A stretch of DNA of 5,297 bases, from NCBI GenBank assembly GCA_026712885.1, contig JAPOPO010000457.1:1-5297 (forward strand), given 5' to 3'. A program made the position numbers and the translations under genes. A model generated the notes under the pieces. It did not search any database and was not told the origin of the DNA. It was given only the letters and a program-made list of their open reading frames with translations. The first letter of the stretch is position 1. Every line of letters begins with the position of its first letter. This document shows, piece after piece, positions 4,403-5,297 of the stretch. Origin of the DNA: Rhodospirillales bacterium (lineage in GTDB: Bacteria; Pseudomonadota; Alphaproteobacteria; UBA828).

Positions 4403-5297
4403 GCCACGCGCTCCCGCTGCGGCGCGTGGACACGGTCGCGGATGAAGCGCGTGAGCAGGGCCGCATCGACGGGCAATTCCGTCACCCGCTCGGGCTTCGC
4501 CGCGAGCGCGGCAAGCCTGGGCGGCAGCGCCGGGCGGACGCCGATGGCTCGCTCGATGGCGTCGGGGAACTTGGCGGCGTGTGCGGTCGCCAGGCTCACC
4601 ATCGGCCCCACACCGGCACCGTGCAGCCGGGCGGCGTGAACGCCTGCTGCGCTGTGCGGGTCGATCATACGCCCGCAGACGCGCCACACGTCCGCAATGG
4701 TCGCGACGCAGGCATCGTCATCGGCCCGCGCGGCGGCGAATTCGGCCTTGGCCTGTGCGAGCCGGGCGCCGCGCAGGGTGAATTCGCCGTCGCGGGCGAG
4801 TGCGTCCATGAGGGCTTGCACCGCGTCGCCGTCGCGGCCCGAGAGGTCGGCCAGCAGCCGCTCGAAGTTGCTCGCGACCTGAATGTCCATGCTGGGGCTC
4901 AGCGTCTTGTGGACCTGTCCCTTGCAGTAGAGGCCTGTCTCGAAGAAGCGGGCGAGGATGTCGTTCCGGTTCGTCGCCACCACGAGGCGCTCGATGGGGA
5001 CGCCCATCTGCCGCGCGGCGTAGCCCGCGTAGACGTTGCCGAAGTTGCCCGTGGGCACGGTGAACGAGACCGTACGGCCCGGCGCGCCGAGGGCGAGCGC
5101 CGCATAGACGTAGTAGGCGGTCTGCGCCGCGACCCGGGCCCAGTTGATGGAGTTGACCGCGGCGAGCCCAATCTCTTCCCGAAGTGCCAGGTCGGCGAAG
5201 AGCGCCTTCACCAGCGCCTGGCAGTCGTCGAAGGTGCCGGCGACGGCGACGTTGTGGATGTTGGGCTCGGCCGCCGTCGTCATCTGGCGGCGCTGCA
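4399..5297 (-). CDS. thrC: Threonine synthase, 5' end outside the window
   Basis: The last ~299 residues of a protein usually about 460-470 long are present. The enzyme converts O-phosphohomoserine to threonine with pyridoxal phosphate, the final step of threonine synthesis in the cytoplasm. Visible family sequence includes VNSINWARVAAQTAYY, the phosphate-binding loop TVPTGNFGNVYAGYAA, TLSPSMDIQVASNFERLL and DPHSAAGVHAA. The PLP-binding lysine lies in the missing N-terminal third. The frame is open to the edge, with QRRQ before the ATG at 5283. That Met is internal, since family members continue upstream of the QRRQMTT and HNVAVAGTFDDCQALVKALF region. The TGA (4401-4399) overlaps the next gene's GTG by 4 nt. 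It is the first gene visible of the minus-strand operon. Confidence 0.95.
   Translation of the reverse strand, partial: QRRQMTTAAEPNIHNVAVAGTFDDCQALVKALFADLALREEIGLAAVNSINWARVAAQTAYYVYAALALGAPGRTVSFTVPTGNFGNVYAGYAARQMGVPIERLVVATNRNDILARFFETGLYCKGQVHKTLSPSMDIQVASNFERLLADLSGRDGDAVQALMDALARDGEFTLRGARLAQAKAEFAAARADDDACVATIADVWRVCGRMIDPHSAAGVHAARLHGAGVGPMVSLATAHAAKFPDAIERAIGVRPALPPRLAALAAKPERVTELPVDAALLTRFIRDRVHAPQRERVA

Noticed and set aside
2900..4639. Very long plus-strand open frame (579 codons) opposite the M16 and tusA-like genes
   Set aside because: It is the mirror of genuine GC-rich genes with clear family motifs on the minus strand. Its translation is rich in Arg, Ala, Gly and His with no domain resemblance.
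3143..4687. M16 peptidase starting at 4687 (514 codons)
   Set aside because: The first 95 residues are an arginine-rich reading of thrC in another frame. The GTG at 4402 overlaps the thrC stop and fits the family start.

Overview
The window is GC-rich with strongly GC-biased third codon positions. The right half is an operon of a type I associate with alphaproteobacteria, probably Hyphomicrobiales/Rhizobiales or a neighbouring order. That placement is inferred from protein style and gene order, not from a marker gene.

Right half (about 2285-5297, minus strand): a tightly packed operon read right to left. It contains thrC (threonine synthase, 5' end beyond the right edge), an M16 zinc peptidase, a TusA-like sulfurtransferase and a RimJ-type GNAT acetyltransferase. 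Successive genes overlap by 4, 29 and 1 nt, so translational coupling is likely. All four look intact within the window.

Middle (about 1081-2284): a decayed, rearranged zone. On the plus strand is a glutathione S-transferase lacking its N-terminal ~45-50 residues, and so its catalytic residue. It begins right after a short segment that looks like the end of an IS21-family element. Convergent to it on the minus strand is the last ~127 residues of a sugar-type ABC transporter permease. Its reading frame breaks at a short palindromic repeat of a kind common between alphaproteobacterial genes.

Left part (1-1080): a plus-strand gene for a small membrane-anchored LuxR-type regulator (two N-terminal membrane helices, C-terminal helix-turn-helix). 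A 27-bp unit containing its last eight codons and stop is repeated in tandem, giving three copies. Upstream is a ~300-bp non-coding region with two exact 11-bp direct repeats spaced 60 bp apart. Beyond that, a minus-strand reading frame with a good Shine-Dalgarno sequence runs off the left edge, so the intergenic region may serve a divergent pair.

I found no rRNA, tRNA, CRISPR array or complete mobile element, and no convincing new multi-gene system. The least ordinary parts are the membrane LuxR gene with its duplicated 3' end and the two truncated genes whose breakpoints carry repeat-like DNA.
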